DNA from: Oidiodendron maius Zn
Lineage: Eukaryota; Ascomycota; Leotiomycetes; Myxotrichaceae
Assembly: GCA_000827325.1 (NCBI GenBank)
Contig: KN832873.1
Coordinates: 882,245-946,244 of the forward strand
Direction: 5' to 3'
DNA length: 64,000 nucleotides
In this document: positions 44,071 to 56,391 of the stretch, one piece after another
How the letters are laid out: the number at the start of each line of letters is the position of its first letter
Position numbering within the stretch: the first letter of the stretch is position 1
Position numbers and translations under genes: made by a program
The notes under the pieces: generated by a model
What the model was told of the DNA's origin: nothing
Database searches by the model: none
Seen by the model: only the letters and a program-made list of their open reading frames with translations

Positions 44071-44693
44071 TTATGCACAGTTAGCACCGACAACAGTGAC
44101 ATACCAACGGGTGGAAGTTTGCCAATCGACGAAGTTTCTATGTAAATATTAGCGATGTTCGGCAGTATAATATTTCAACACGAAAACCTACTTGCGACCA
44201 TTGCTGGTCTTGCCTTCGTCGAAGCAGATGACGCTGATATCATATGCGTACGTCTCAATAATCGAATAGGGAACTGTGGCCGGGAACAGCGTCTAAATAT
44301 TCAGACTTCATTCATGTCATTAGATAACGTTACTACTCACATCATTGCAGAATGAAATGCCGACACCATGTGCACAGCTGACTTGGGTACATGAATTGGG
44401 TCTTTGGCCGCCATTGATACTGCCTGTCTTTGCAGTAATCAAACTGAGGAAGCTGGTGGGAGATTGGTTGGTCTGCAAATCCGGAATGTTAACCCTTGGG
44501 TAAGGGTTGAGCCCACCCCACACATCACGCCGGCCAGCGGGCCGTTGTTCGTTTCGATGTCTGGCTGAGCTATAGGTTCAGGGAACGGCTCAGGAACAGG
44601 TTCTGGCTCAGCTGGCCGCTGATAGACTTTGCTAGTGGCGGCTGAGACCAGCACGAAGGCCGTAGGGGCGAAGGAGAGGAGAGTTGCGGCCAT
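44071..44693 (-). CDS. Small secreted cysteine-containing protein, effector-like
   Basis: Four minus-strand exons (44517-44693, 44341-44472, 44192-44292, 44071-44137) give 158 residues. Introns are 44-54 bases with normal ends. The product starts with a signal peptide (MAATLLSFAPTAFVLVSAAT), then a Pro/Glu repeat (PEPEPVPEPFPEP). A compact domain follows with six cysteines, including RPNSCTQVSCAHGVGISFCN, YAYDISVICFDEGKTSNGRK and the end NFVDWQTSTRWYVTVVGANC. The pattern of Cys before small aromatic strands is seen in many small secreted fungal proteins of unknown role. The frame only makes sense after splicing, since no long open frame covers it. The ATG at 44693 is used because the next upstream in-frame codon is GTG. 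It may act outside the cell or on a host; no direct evidence. Confidence 0.7.
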
Positions 44694-45691
44694 CACTGTG
44701 AGAGTAATGAGGGAAGGGGATTTAAGATTAAGATGAAGTATAGAGCGAGAGTTAGGATGCTAAGGAATATAGAAAAGAGAGCTAAGATCTGATATAGAGA
44801 TTAACGAGTGGATGGAGGACACAGTAAGCTAAGACTACGGGATAGTTATATAGATTTCTTGGCTTCCACTCGTAACATTTAACTAGAGAAACATCGTCCT
44901 TCCACTCCGCATCCATCTTGAAGGGAGCAGGAATAGCATCGTAAGGAACTAGAGTTAAATGACTTAACTGTAACTGTCTACCCGTTCCGATAGCCAGTCA
45001 TGCAGGGATAGGCGTATCGTGCCCTACCGCAAGCTTGCTAGACCACATATCCCCGTGCCGCATCCACTTGCTAAGCAGCCATCCTGAAGGTGATAGTGAA
45101 GTGGGATCTCGAGGTCCATAAGAACTCAAACAATAGCTCCCGGATGCTATAAGAGGTACCCCAGGATGGGCATGTAGATTTCAGCCTCAATCAGGATTGT
45201 CTTGTTCGATGTTTAGTGTCGTGGGATGGTGGTGGTGGATTGTTTTCAGGATTAAGGATCTTACTACTAGTCCCAAGTGTCAGTCAACAAACGCTTTTAT
45301 GCCTCAGGCATGAATTTACGCGAGTTGCCCCTATGTCTCTTTGAGCTGCGACAGAGACGTAGATGCAGCAAGGCATGAAAATAAGTATCTCTTATCTCGC
45401 TACATGTTTAAAATGCAGTGAGATGCTTTTTATCTCAAGGACACGGAATAAAGTATAATTTGCTAAAAAGCCCAGAACAAGAATATTGTCATGTATAACA
45501 AGCATATACGTCACCATGCATTAGGCAATGAAATAACCAGACATACTGATTGATGCCCCCTTCCTGTTCCTCACTCATACATAAATCTCACCTCCTATAG
45601 TTTATAATCTGTATCTTAATCCATCTGTTTCCAAGTCTACGTCAACCCGTACCCCGCCAATACAAAATCCGCATCCCTGATCATCCAGACC
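44694..45691. other. Divergent intergenic region
   Basis: About 1 kb between the small secreted-protein gene and the short ORF at 45692. Mixed composition, AT-rich to the right. Nothing else recognised. Confidence 0.5.
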
Positions 45692-46033
45692 ATGGCTGCC
45701 GCAGGGCAGTACTCTGGCCCTTCCGCGCAGGAGATGCTCGCAAGCCATACATTCGCAAGGGAAGTGATCTCGCGCGACAAGGGGCCCGAGTCGCAGCGCG
45801 TGTTCGACGACCAGGCTCTCATCCTGCTGCGTCGCTGGTGCAACAACCCCGCGTCGACAGAGAAGATTCTCGCCGAGGAGCAGCTGACCGACGCTCCTGG
45901 GGATAGGCCGGGTAAAAAGGCCATCGAGAAGGGAAGTTTGGTTGGGCTATTGATGGCGAATTCGGTGGTCGGGAATGATCTGATTACGAACGAGGAGTTT
46001 GAGACATTGCAGGAGTACTTTAAAGACAACTGA
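45692..46033 (+). CDS. Small unknown protein (113 residues)
   Basis: Intron-free frame with a good start context (AGACCATGGCTGCC) and GC-rich codon use unlike the AT-rich flanks, which argues that it is real. The product MAAAGQYSGPSAQEMLASHT... is hydrophilic, helical and slightly acidic, with no signal peptide or membrane segment. The blocks VFDDQALILLRRWCNNP and DLITNEEFETLQEYFKD look like amphipathic helices. I recognise no family. Its end is 216 bases from the convergent glycosyltransferase gene. Confidence 0.6.
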   Translation: MAAAGQYSGPSAQEMLASHTFAREVISRDKGPESQRVFDDQALILLRRWCNNPASTEKILAEEQLTDAPGDRPGKKAIEKGSLVGLLMANSVVGNDLITNEEFETLQEYFKDN

Positions 46034-46249
46034 CAAGGAGTATGCGATGGACGTGTAGCGTGTTAGATGATTCGTGTTTTGGGATTTATGACCTCCACTA
46101 CTTCTATGTTTCAAGGCTGAGTGTTTGAACACTATACGACATGGGAAGGGGTAGATTGCTATTCTCTAGTGTTTGATCTGGTATCTATGCTCATTTCGTG
46201 TTGAACTTCTACCCATTGAAGACCAGACATAACCTCACATTTACCAATT

Positions 46250-47641
46250 TCAAGCAACACACTCCATGATCTGTTTAGCGATAAAGGCAATTGGGTCCAG
46301 CTTTTCCGTGCTTAATTTCATACTCATTACCTTTTCCTTAAAACTGATATCCTCAATTACCTTCTCCACGGCAACCCGTATCATCGCCGCTGACGGTGAG
46401 CCAGTGCTCAGATTAACCCCAATCCCAGCAAACTGGACTCGGGCTGCATTCTCCGGCTTGTCCTCTGTGCTGCCAGCGATGACCAGTGGCGTGCCATTCG
46501 CGATAGCATGCTGCAAAGCACCATATCCTCCATTCGTCACAAACACATCGCAGTAATGCAGGATTTCGTCGTAAGGGATGAAGTCTGCAACTCGGACATT
46601 GCTCGGGATCACGATTTCCGGAGGTAAGGAGGCGCCTCGTGCACCGAGGATTGCGATAACCAAGACATCCTCCTTGTGGCTGAGGGCAGAGAGAGTGGGA
46701 AGGAGAAGTTGGCTTGGGAGGGTGGCAAAAGTGCCTTGGGATACTGCAACAATCTTTTTCTCTCTCGTCTTGGAGATCCTCATAATCTCGTTCCAGAAAG
46801 GAGGAAAGGACGTAGAGGGGTCTCGGGACCCGCGAGGTAACCCACCAGCGTAGCGTACATTCGGTGGTAGGTCGGATCTTGGATACTCGATTTCTGGAAT
46901 ACACATCTGGATATAGCGATCAGGGAGTGTGACGCCAGCATCGAACAAAAACTCATTAGTGTATGCTCCAACCGAGGCAAGAAGTTCGCAAAACAGGTCT
47001 TGCAGACCACTCAGCTTTTCACGATTGGCGACGTGGAGTGCGGCATTGCGAACCCGTCCGGCTGGTGATGAGTCTGGGGGGAATCCAGGCCCGAATGGGG
47101 CCGTGTCTATGCTCGTGACAGCCAGAGGAAGAATGCCCATAGTGATATGTGCATCAGGCTTAATTCCGGAAGGGTTCAAGATGCTTGCCATAGCACCCAG
47201 AAATCCGCAATCAACAATTTGCACGACTTTCTTTCCGGGCTCCCTTTCCTTCACAATCTGTAGCGCTGCTTGAATGCTTTCATACTGACTAGGAATGGAC
47301 CGAACAAAAAGATGTTCTGCGTCGAAGTTTGCGACTTGTTGATCAACGAGACTCGCTCGCTCTGGAAATCGCTCTATGAGCATGCTTTCTGACAGAGCGC
47401 AATATCCGGTAAGGGGCAGAAATGTAGCACCGATATTTTCCATGGAAGTACGATAATGGGGACTGGAAACAAAATTCACTGAGAACCCAAGGCGAATGAG
47501 TGCTCTGGCGATCGCCCGCATTGGCATCGTATGTCCATAGATAGGGAGGGCGGCCATGAGGAGAATAGGTTTCTCTGCGGTGCCATTATGGCCCGATCCT
47601 TGCTGAATCGTCATATCGAACTCCAGACTCTTAGACTCCAC
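46250..47641 (-). CDS. UDP-glycosyltransferase (GT1/MGT type)
   Basis: Intron-free, 463 residues. Transfers a sugar from a nucleotide sugar to a small acceptor such as a sterol or secondary metabolite; the acceptor cannot be read from sequence. The N-terminal Rossmann-like half starts near ILLMAALPIYGHTMPMRAIA with the usual His. The C-terminal donor half has VSQGTFATLP, then VADFIPYDEILHYCDVFVTN, GGYGALQHAIANGTPLVIAG and EDKPENAARVQFAGIGVNL, which is the GT1 donor-binding signature. No membrane anchor or signal peptide is present, so it is probably cytosolic, like bacterial macrolide-type GTs and their fungal relatives. The first Met at 47641 is used; a second at 47614 is possible. It is followed upstream by a same-strand aminotransferase gene, but one pair of enzymes is weak evidence for a metabolite cluster. 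Confidence 0.88.
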   Translation of the reverse strand: MESKSLEFDMTIQQGSGHNGTAEKPILLMAALPIYGHTMPMRAIARALIRLGFSVNFVSSPHYRTSMENIGATFLPLTGYCALSESMLIERFPERASLVDQQVANFDAEHLFVRSIPSQYESIQAALQIVKEREPGKKVVQIVDCGFLGAMASILNPSGIKPDAHITMGILPLAVTSIDTAPFGPGFPPDSSPAGRVRNAALHVANREKLSGLQDLFCELLASVGAYTNEFLFDAGVTLPDRYIQMCIPEIEYPRSDLPPNVRYAGGLPRGSRDPSTSFPPFWNEIMRISKTREKKIVAVSQGTFATLPSQLLLPTLSALSHKEDVLVIAILGARGASLPPEIVIPSNVRVADFIPYDEILHYCDVFVTNGGYGALQHAIANGTPLVIAGSTEDKPENAARVQFAGIGVNLSTGSPSAAMIRVAVEKVIEDISFKEKVMSMKLSTEKLDPIAFIAKQIMECVA

Positions 47642-48389
47642 CAGAATTAGAACTGTCGCGTGCGCGTGCCGTCTCCTCCAAGTCTCAATTACTTAGAGAA
47701 ATGAGAATCAATCGAAAAAAAAAAGAAAAAAAACAACAATGGCAGAGGATTTATTTCATGTTCAAATGACCAGCACTTGCTGTGCAGTGGTGGAAGTTAT
47801 GGGCGAGGGAATGGCACAGGTAACGTAAAGGCAAGAACAGAGTAAAGAGGAAGAGACAGATCAACAAACTTAGGCGAATTGAAAAGACTATTCATTCACG
47901 TGATTGGACCATCCACATTGGATCCAATATTTCACGTGCCAATAAGAGTTAAGAAAGCAAGAGCTCCATATTGGGGATGCAGCTGTGGTGCAACCAATAT
48001 AAAACGGGAAGTTGCTGAGGTGGCGCTGACTGGATAGGATACGGCATTCAAATTTGAATACTAGATTCTTGTGTTTGTGAGACGAAATTCCTATATCATT
48101 ATTCTCGAGGATCTCCTTGGTAGAGACCTCAGAAGAGGTGGGTGAGATGAAAGAAGTAAAGGGTAGATGCACGAATCGATCACAGAGAGTGCTGTATGGA
48201 CTATTTCGTTACTTCATTCAATTTCCCGAACAGCGTAAGTCATCGAACCGTTATCAATTCCATCCAGTGCGGGGTACTCATGCCTAGAATACTACGCCTT
48301 TACTTCACCGCAACACTCGAGCTGTGCTTGAATCTGAAAAGTATTAGCATTTTGAGGCACATAATTTAATTGTAAAAACTGGAGAGTAC
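47642..48389. other. Intergenic region, UGT promoter
   Basis: About 750 bases. It contains an A-rich run at about 47710-47740 next to the UGT start and the 3' end of the aminotransferase gene, possibly including its last short exon (48300-48340). Confidence 0.5.
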
Positions 48390-50068
48390 TCACTTCGCAA
48401 CAACCCTCTCAATGCCGTCCAGGCCCATCTTCAGAGTGTCCATCTTCGGCCCGTAGCTGAACCGGACGAAGTGATGGCAAGGGCTGTCGAATAGATCACG
48501 TCTCTTGCTCGGGTTCAGATCGAAGAAGATGCCCGGGACGACGATCACGCGCTCCTCGAGACAGGCTTGAAAGAAGTTTAACCCATCAGCGATAGCGGGT
48601 GGAAGTCCTTCGAGGTCGAGCCAGAGGTAGAAGGTTGAGTCTGGAACGGTCTTGATGATAAAACCCATGTCGCGGAGGCGTTTAACAACATAATCACGCT
48701 TCACCTACGCAAAATTGGTTAGATCCAGTTATACATGAAAGACAATATCTCATACTTTGAAATGGCGCTGCAAAGCCTTCATCTCCGCGAGCACCTTATC
48801 TGGTTCCAGCATGGGAATAGCAGCCTCTTGAAATGGCACCGCAGCTCCACCGTCAAGGTAAGAACCGCATGATCCGATGGCCTTGATGAATTCCTATCTT
48901 TCCAGTTAGAAATCCTCTCCCTCGGTTCCCAATAGTAGGTAAAATTTCATACCTTAGGCCCAACAATCCATGCAATCCTCCAACCTGGCAGTCTGAATCG
49001 TTTCGTAAGACCATCAATGATCAGGACATCATCCTCATCCACGTCCTCGATGTTGTCTGCTGCACTAATAGTGGTACCGTCACAGTTGCTTGTGTAGTTA
49101 TATCCACCATAGAATTCGTCCATGACAAGCGTTGCTCTGTCTCTGCAGATATCTTGGATCTCTGCTAGCTGGGGATTCTTGACCACTCTGCCAGTGGGAT
49201 TGCGGGGGTTGGAAGTCAGGATAACTGATGTGCCTCGGGCAATTTCCTCCGCAATCTTGTTGGGATGAATATGGTAGCCGTCTGATTCGGCGAGTGGACT
49301 GGGAATTGCTGCGAACTACTCCAGGTTAATTCGGTTCAGGTGAGGAAAGCTCCAGAGGTACACACGTTCTTGAAAAGAGACAACATCTCATTGTACGCAG
49401 TATAGTCCGGGATAAAGAAGCCCAAATATGCATTGTTCAAGACAGCAGCAATTCTGATCAAGCCAGCTCTGCCACCAGGGACTATGCACACATTCTCATA
49501 TGTATACTGGCTCCTCTTGCCCTTTCTGTGATGAGCATTGTAGAGGTTTGCCACTGCCGCCCGCAGTCCCTTTATGCCAGCTGTAGGTCCATACTCGCGT
49601 CCCGCCATGGTGATATCAATCATTTTGGGTCTCTCAAAGGAGCCCTCAATATGATCCTCGACCTCAGGGGCGCCCTGACCCAAGTTAGCCCACTTCTCGG
49701 GCTCTTCAGCGAAGCCATGCTCGTAGGCGCGCTCCGTGCACCAGACGACACCAGTGGAAGCACGAGTGGGATCGAGACCGGCATGAGGTCTGTGTCCTTC
49801 GTGGGCATTGCGGAATTGTCTGTGAATCTTTGAATTCGTTTCTGGAACGCTTCCGTTAGAGTAATGCTCGAGGACTCGAGTTACGGTTTGCAGTGGCAAT
49901 AAACTGAGGTTGGAGCAATGAGCGAGTAAGGGGCACAATGAACAAGAGTGAGGAAATACCCATACCTTGGGGGCTTGGCTCGTGGCTACTGAATCTCCGA
50001 TCCGCCTTGGCAGAGATTCTCGGGACGCCAGTCTGGCGGTTGATTGAGAATTTGCGATTGTTGAAAGA
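48390..50068 (-). CDS. Class I/II PLP-dependent aminotransferase
   Basis: Fold-type I aminotransferase moving an amino group between an amino acid and a 2-oxoacid; the substrate is unclear. Minus-strand exons 49966-50068, 49366-49874, 48953-49315, 48756-48893 and 48390-48704 give 475 residues. The PLP-binding lysine is Lys309 (IIDGLTKRFRLPGWR), with Asp270 and Tyr273 in VMDEFYGGY and the Asn in SNPRNPTG. The cofactor loop is PGGRAGLIRIA and the domain ends with HFVRFSYG, holding the substrate Arg. The N-terminal 35 residues are basic and may be cytosolic tail or targeting. The first intron acceptor (49875) lies close to its branch site and is the least certain join. The stop at 48390 overlaps a GTGAGT donor; splicing to an acceptor near 48341 would replace the last codon and add about 12 residues ending at 48300. 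Confidence 0.87.
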
Positions 50069-50663
50069 CATGGTGGCAATTTCGCTCTCTGTTCTCTGAG
50101 GAGGTGCTTGCGTTCGACTTTGCGGCTCGATCTTTTCTAAAGATCGAAAGTGATGTGTACAGACGGTAGTAGAAGGGGTATATGCCGTATTCAAAAGGTG
50201 GGGAGGCAAAAAGAAGGGATTTGTTTGTTTGTACGAGGGGCAGACGAGGCTGTGCCCCAGCAGCGGTGAGGACACAGCAGCAACGGCCCTTATCGATTAG
50301 CACCACCAGAATTCAATGCAGGAAAGTTGTCGATCCCGCGCTGCCAGAGTCGCATCGCTCGGCGAAGACCCTTGATTAGGAAGCGTCTCATTATGGCCCT
50401 CTAGATGCGATTCAAGTAATCGCGCTTTTCACAGGCGTGGCTTGCATATCTACGCGGCAATTTCCTTTCGCTGTTACGTCGTGCAAAAAAGAAACAACAA
50501 ATCCATGCACTAGCTACCCATCCCAAGTGGTCCTGCATGCCAAGAGAGCGTGGGGTTGGGGTTCATGTATAAGAGAATTGATTTTACAGGTTGATCTAGC
50601 TTACAGTACAAGAGCGGGCTGTGAATCAGCCACAACTGCTAACCGCAGATCACAAATCTAAGA
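50069..50663. other. Intergenic region
   Basis: About 600 bases between the aminotransferase start and the V-ATPase gene end. It holds the aminotransferase promoter and leader. Nothing else recognised. Confidence 0.55.
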
Positions 50664-53377
50664 CTAAGAAATCTCCGCAGTGGAGTCGTCATCCTCCAGC
50701 ATCTGCTTGAAGGAAAATGGTTGAAATGGGATCCCGTCTCCCATGAAATGCTTGCTCATTGCTTCCACCCAATGCAGACGTAGACTGTGAAGCATGGCGC
50801 TGGTTCCCTCCATCACCACCAGCACAGCAATTGTAAGGAAGAGCCATAAGTAGAACGTCACGACAATGAGGACGACGCCTATGACTCCTGAGCTCTTAAG
50901 ACCATTGGCAAGAGTCATGTTCCAGAGGACAATTGAGAGTTGTTGATGGGCGAGGGACAGGGCCCATAAACGGAGGTAGGAGGCAGTGTGAGAAACGCAA
51001 TTGAGACAGAATTCTATAAAATGTTAGCTCCATAATCAGCCATTAGGTTTGAAGCCATACCAATCGTATGAATGACTTGGTGAATCATGACTTCAGAGAA
51101 TTCAAATTCCTCGTGTTCTTCGTCGTCAACGTGTTGTGAGATCATAGCAACACCCCCTTCGTCGCTGGCCACGCTGGGCCTGTGGTTGGCATGGCCATCT
51201 TCGTCATCTCCATCAAGAGCACTGACGCGCGATGCTTCGCCGAGTCCTCTATATCCCTGTGCTCGCGCTCGGTTATGTTCCCATCGAAGATAGAACGGCT
51301 TTAAGAAGAGGAGTATAGGGACCTGGATGACGGCAAGAAGTACCAGTGTAATCTGGACAAATGCTTGTCCTTTATAAAACGGTATGTCGATCGTACCAGG
51401 AGATAGAAACATATATATCAGCATGTTCAATAACCCGGGAGCTGGGGCTTTGTCCCACTTAACCGACCACTTGAGCACAATTGCGAAAACGAGATATCCA
51501 AAGATAGACTGGAAAAATATCATTCCCGGGACGAATACCCCCCAGACATCGATGGGCGACTTGAAGTGGCGTCCATTGATGTACGATAGACACAAGGAGT
51601 AGGTCATATGGGACCATCCCAGAAGAATGCTAAGCTTCATCTTGTAACTATTTGCAAACAAGAGTTGGTTCTGGGCCCCATGCCACATCCAGTCCAGGCC
51701 AAAGGGATACCGATAAGTGTCGCTTAGTGTAGCCTCAATAGACGTGCCATTTTTCCATTCTTCAGTGATGTTAAATTTCCACGCACTTTGGAACGGTGAT
51801 ATAGACTTTGAGAAAACGTCGTTGTAGATGAGGCCGGTGTAGAGAGAGAAAATGCCCATCATGAGCATAATGTATCTGCCATAAAAGGCCATCTGGAAGA
51901 GTTCATCACGAACTTTCTTGAGTTGCTTCTCCCAGAAGATCATTGCGCAAGCAGCCCCAAGCATAAGTAGTGCGTGGCCAGAGTCACCGAACATGACGGC
52001 GAACAAGAAGGGAAATGTAATGATGGTTGGTAACCCGGGATTCACTTCCTGATACTTAGCAGTCCCATAGGCATTGATAATAGTCTGGAAGCCCTCCGTG
52101 AACCTATTCGTTTTTTGGTACGTCGGTGGGGTCTTGTTCGTTCTTATCTCGTTGATAATGGAAGGGACAGAGAGACCTGCTCGGTTGTTGACATCGTGCA
52201 GAGTCGACTTGATAAGTGGCAAGGAGTTCGAAGGGCACCATGCCTCGGCAATCAAAGTTTTCCTGGCGTGATCGTAGGAGAATAGATTGAGGGTCTGATA
52301 TACAGCCTTCTCCTTCTTAATAATGACCATCCATGCTGCCAGACTCCTCGCGATTTGAGTGAGTTCGGCATCAAGAGTCTGCTTGGTGTTCCGCAACACG
52401 CTGCCCAGGTCGCTCAGGCGAGTGTTAACCTCATGGATCTGATCCCGACGGAGATCGCTGTTCTCGTCCACGCTATATAGATCCGCGCCGAGTGATTCCG
52501 AAATCTTCCTGATCTTGGCAATGAGCTCTTTCCCATGCGCGAAAATGACAAAAACGTTCTTGTTCACAGTCTCATTGTTTGTCGGATCCATGAGCGGCTC
52601 GGGAATCTCTGACTGGTTCATGTACAGATTGCCTCGCAGTGTCCGCCAAAGAATTCGCTCAAAGGCAGCCACCCGGTCTCGTGGGATGACACCGGCTACA
52701 AAGCCAATGTTCATGACTGAGAAGGATCGCTCTGCATCTCCATTCTGTCCCTGGGGATGTTGCTCCACATCTTGAAGAAGTGGAGCATCGTCATTATCAG
52801 TCGATGTTCTAATTTCTTCCACATTGCCATGGGCTCTATCAAAGAAGCCTCCTGTTTCACGCAGAACCCATCTCCATTCTGTCAGCTCCACTTCTCTCTG
52901 CTTCAATGTCTCGTAGCTGTCGTTCAGGGACGCAATCCGCTGTTCCAGACTCTGGCTACGGTCCGCAAGTTCGTCGATTTCGGCAGCGGAAGGAGCGGCG
53001 AAGGTATGAACATCGAGATCCAGTCTTCGGAGAGGTATCCCAGCTTTATCCATCTGTGCGTGGAAGTATCCTACAAAGCGTCAGCTTAAACTCTTCCGAG
53101 TATCATTTTCAGTCATTACGCAGCTGCCGTTCAACATTGTCCAGCCGTCTTATCTCCTGTGTAAATGTCCGCTGAAATGCAGTAGTCTCTGAATTAAGCT
53201 TTGATACAGTCAATCCCTAACTCCATCATCTAGCAGTCCAATACTCACATCTCGAAACTGGACCAGTCCAATCTCCCCCAACGCAGACACAATCTCACGA
53301 CCGATTTCGTTGGCAATATACAGTTGTACCATGCTCATGTCCGCAGACCGGAACATGGTATCCTGTGCAGGTGCCAT
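50664..53377 (-). CDS. vph1: V-type ATPase subunit a (Vph1/Stv1)
   Basis: Membrane V0 subunit a, providing the proton half-channels of the vacuolar/Golgi V-ATPase. Minus-strand exons 53249-53377, 53120-53198, 51061-53070 and 50664-51013 give 855 residues, normal for Vph1. The start [20 protein letters not shown] is the conserved opening. The N-terminal cytosolic half (to about 400) is helical with coiled-coil heptads. The C-terminal half has about eight membrane segments, beginning around [20 protein letters not shown]. The essential channel arginine is Arg754 in [16 protein letters not shown], reconstituted across the last intron (47 bases). The protein ends in an acidic tail. All three introns are 47-50 bases with standard signals. 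It is a complete, ordinary copy; whether it is the vacuolar or Golgi form cannot be read, though most moulds have one. Confidence 0.95.
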
Positions 53378-53925
53378 GGTAGGTAAGGAAGGGTGCTGTC
53401 CCCTGGTTGCAAATGCTTTGATACTGTGAGGTTGCTGTCCTCGCAAGCTGCTTCTGTAGGTTACCTGCCTGATGCTGTGCAAGTAATGATTATGTAATAG
53501 CACGTGGTTTAGGCTAAATATAAATATTCACGTGATAAGAGGTCACTATCAAAAAGAACTCGAGAAGTGTAAATGCTATGCAATTATGATAAAATCATTC
53601 ATATGTCATACTATCTTGTATTTCCCAATCCCAGTTGCCTTTATAGTACGCTATGTCTATCCTACATATACGTCATAGAAAACATGGGGAGAAGACCAAA
53701 GTCTTTCTCATTTTGTTCTCATCTACCTATCAACAAAGTATTCTCACTGCTGAGGCACAAAGGTTGCTCCCCTCTCGCGGCGCGACAAAGGAAAGTATGC
53801 TGCTCCAGTTCAGTGGCCAATTCAGATGCATGAAATCCCACTAACGACCATACAAGTTTCGCTTTGATACGCCCGCCAGAACGCCATCCATGAGCTGAGA
53901 ATCACTAAATTTTTGTCGGTGACAA
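53378..53925. other. Intergenic region
   Basis: About 550 bases containing the Vph1 promoter and the Yme1 3' region. AT-rich near 53,520-53,700. No gene seen. Confidence 0.55.
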
Positions 53926-56391
53926 TTATGCCACCGCGCTGGGAGGTGTCTTGCCTCCACTACCATCATCGTGTGCGCTCCCCGGAATCTGAGGTACCCC
54001 GGGGAGGTCACCATTCAAGGGTGACTGACTGATATTAGGGACTTTAATGCTCCCGCTTGACAATATCAACCTGCCTGGTAGCTTCTCTCCAGTTATAACC
54101 TTGTAGGCCTCATCCCTCGTTAGAGTCTCATAATCGACCAATGCCTTAGCGAGGTTGTCCAGCTCCTTGCGCTTGCTCTCAAGGAGTTTAGAAGCGCGGA
54201 CACGACCCTCTTCAATGATACGACGGACTTCGGACTCGATCACTTGCTTCGTTCCAGCAGATAAACTGTCATGGTTGGATGCCAGGTCAACGTTACCAAG
54301 CTCCGAAGACATGCCGAGCTGTGTTATCATCAAATAGGCGATGTGGGTAGCTTGTTTGAGGTCTTGTGAAACTCCTGATGTCACTCTTTCGGGACCGTAT
54401 ATCAACTCCTCAGCAACCTTTCCCCCCAGACACACATCGATCTCGGCCTGATATTCGATCATTGCTTTCGAATATTTGTCCATCTCTGGTAGGAGCTGAG
54501 TGATACCAAGAGCCATTCCTCGAGGCATAATAGTAATTTTATGCAGCGGCCTCGTTCCAGGCGTGAACATTGTTACCAAGGCATGGCCAGCTTCATGATA
54601 TGCAGTCATCTCCTTTTCCTTCTCACCAATCACCATGCTCCTCTTTTCTGCACCCATCATAATTTTATCTTTGGCCCACTCGAAGTCGAACATCGAGACA
54701 GCCTGTGCCTTAGCTTTGCTCGCATGTACGGCAGCCTGGTTGACGATATTTTCGAGTTCGGCACCGGAAAAGCCTGGAGTACCGGCAGCAAGAGCCTCAA
54801 GGCGTACGTCCTGACCGACCTTGACTTTCTTCATGTGGTGCTTGAGAATAGCCATGCGACCTCGCACGTCAGGAAGATCGACAATGACATGTCGATCGAA
54901 TCGACCAGGTCGGACAAGAGCCTTGTCAAGTAACTCGGGAAAGTTGGTAGCAGCTAATATAATGACGTTGCTATTCTGTTCAAAGCCATCCAGCTCAGTC
55001 AGAAGTTGGTTAAGTGTCTGCTTAACATAAGCTGCGTCTCGCGCATTTCTCTTTCCGCCTATGGCGTCCAGCTCATCGATAAACACAATAGCCGGCGCCT
55101 TTGTCTTTGCGGCAGCAAAGAGCTCTCGAACTCGCTTCGCGCCAACGCCCACGTACACCTCGTCGAACTCGCTTCCCGACATGAAGAAGAACGGCACACC
55201 GGCTTCGCCAGCGACTGCGCGGGCCAACAATGTCTTTCCCGTACCAGGAGGCCCAACAAGGAGAACGCCCTTGGGAAGCTTTCCTCCAAGGGTTGAGAAG
55301 CTCTCTGGGTTTTTCAGAAACTCTACGAGTTCTTGCAGTTCCTCCTTTGCTTCGTCACAACCATGCACATCTGAGAATCGGACTGTCTGGTGCTCTGCTT
55401 TGGCCTGATTGTCACTTCTCGCGCCAACCTTCCGGAATGAGCCGAAGGCTTCAACCATCAATGTGGCAACAACCAAGCTCATGTACGTAACCAGGGCAAA
55501 GTACACCAGGAATTTCACCCATTTGAAGATCGCGCCACCAATCGTCTCTTCAACGACAACATGGATAGGCGAGTCTTTGCCACCAGTACCATTGGCTCCG
55601 CGAGACACGGCAACATTCCCTCCTCGCGATGAGGCTGCAACAGCTTGGCCAATAGATTGTAATTGCATATTGGAAAGATTATTGCTGTGAGTACCAACGG
55701 GGTGTCCAGACCCTCCATCAACGTGGCCCAGACTAGCCAAAGCTTTGTGATACGCAGCGTCCGTAGCCGCATTAGTTGCAAATTGACCAGTCTGATATCT
55801 TTCAACAATTATGGCTGGCATATTGGCACGCAGTAATGCTTGATAGAACGCATTCTGTGCGGTGGCGCTGTTTGGGTTTCTGTTGGCAGTTTCCTCCACA
55901 TGCGCCAGCAGGTTCCTTGATGTACTTGACCCAAATATCGTTCTCTTCTGTGGGGCATAAATTTTTGTGAAAGCTGCACTTGCATATTGGTGTTGAAAAG
56001 GTGACGATGTAGACATGTAGCGGCTTTGTAGTTGGATCATGACAAAGCGTTTGAATACTGGATTCGTGGCAGCAAAGGTAGCCTTCGGCATGGATGCGGC
56101 AATGTGATGGATGTTATAGGACTCTCGGGATGCTATTCGTGGTGTAAGGGTGGACGTGAGGGATTGCGGAATATCTCCGAAGAGCTCCGGAAGGGCAGGT
56201 TGTGAGGGCTACACCCGTCAGTAACGCATCTTCCAATTCCATTATCAAATACGTACCTTTGTCGATAAAGCCTGCGAAGTGGCTGGTCGGGTCTGTTGCA
56301 TTCGGGGAAGAGGCCGCAGCTGTGGTTTTTGTACACGCCACTGTTGCGTCCCTTGCCTTCCACGGTTGAGGGCCCGCCAAGGAGTCGTCAT
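53926..56391 (-). CDS. yme1: Mitochondrial i-AAA protease Yme1 (FtsH family)
   Basis: ATP-dependent zinc metalloprotease of the inner mitochondrial membrane, facing the intermembrane space, for quality control. Minus-strand exons 56257-56391 and 53926-56208 give 805 residues; the 48-base intron joins in phase and adds an Arg/Gln-rich targeting peptide (MTTPWRALNRGRQGTQQWRV). One membrane span lies at about 273-296. The AAA module has Walker A at 364-371 (GPPGTGKT), Walker B (IVFIDELDAIG) and arginine fingers in RPGRFDRHV. The pore loop carries aromatic FVGVGA-like EVYVGVGAKR; the middle residue is Tyr-Val. The protease site is HEAGH at 583-587. A single span distinguishes it from two-span m-AAA proteins. 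A start at 56091 is possible but would remove most of the targeting signal. Complete, no lesion. Confidence 0.95.
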
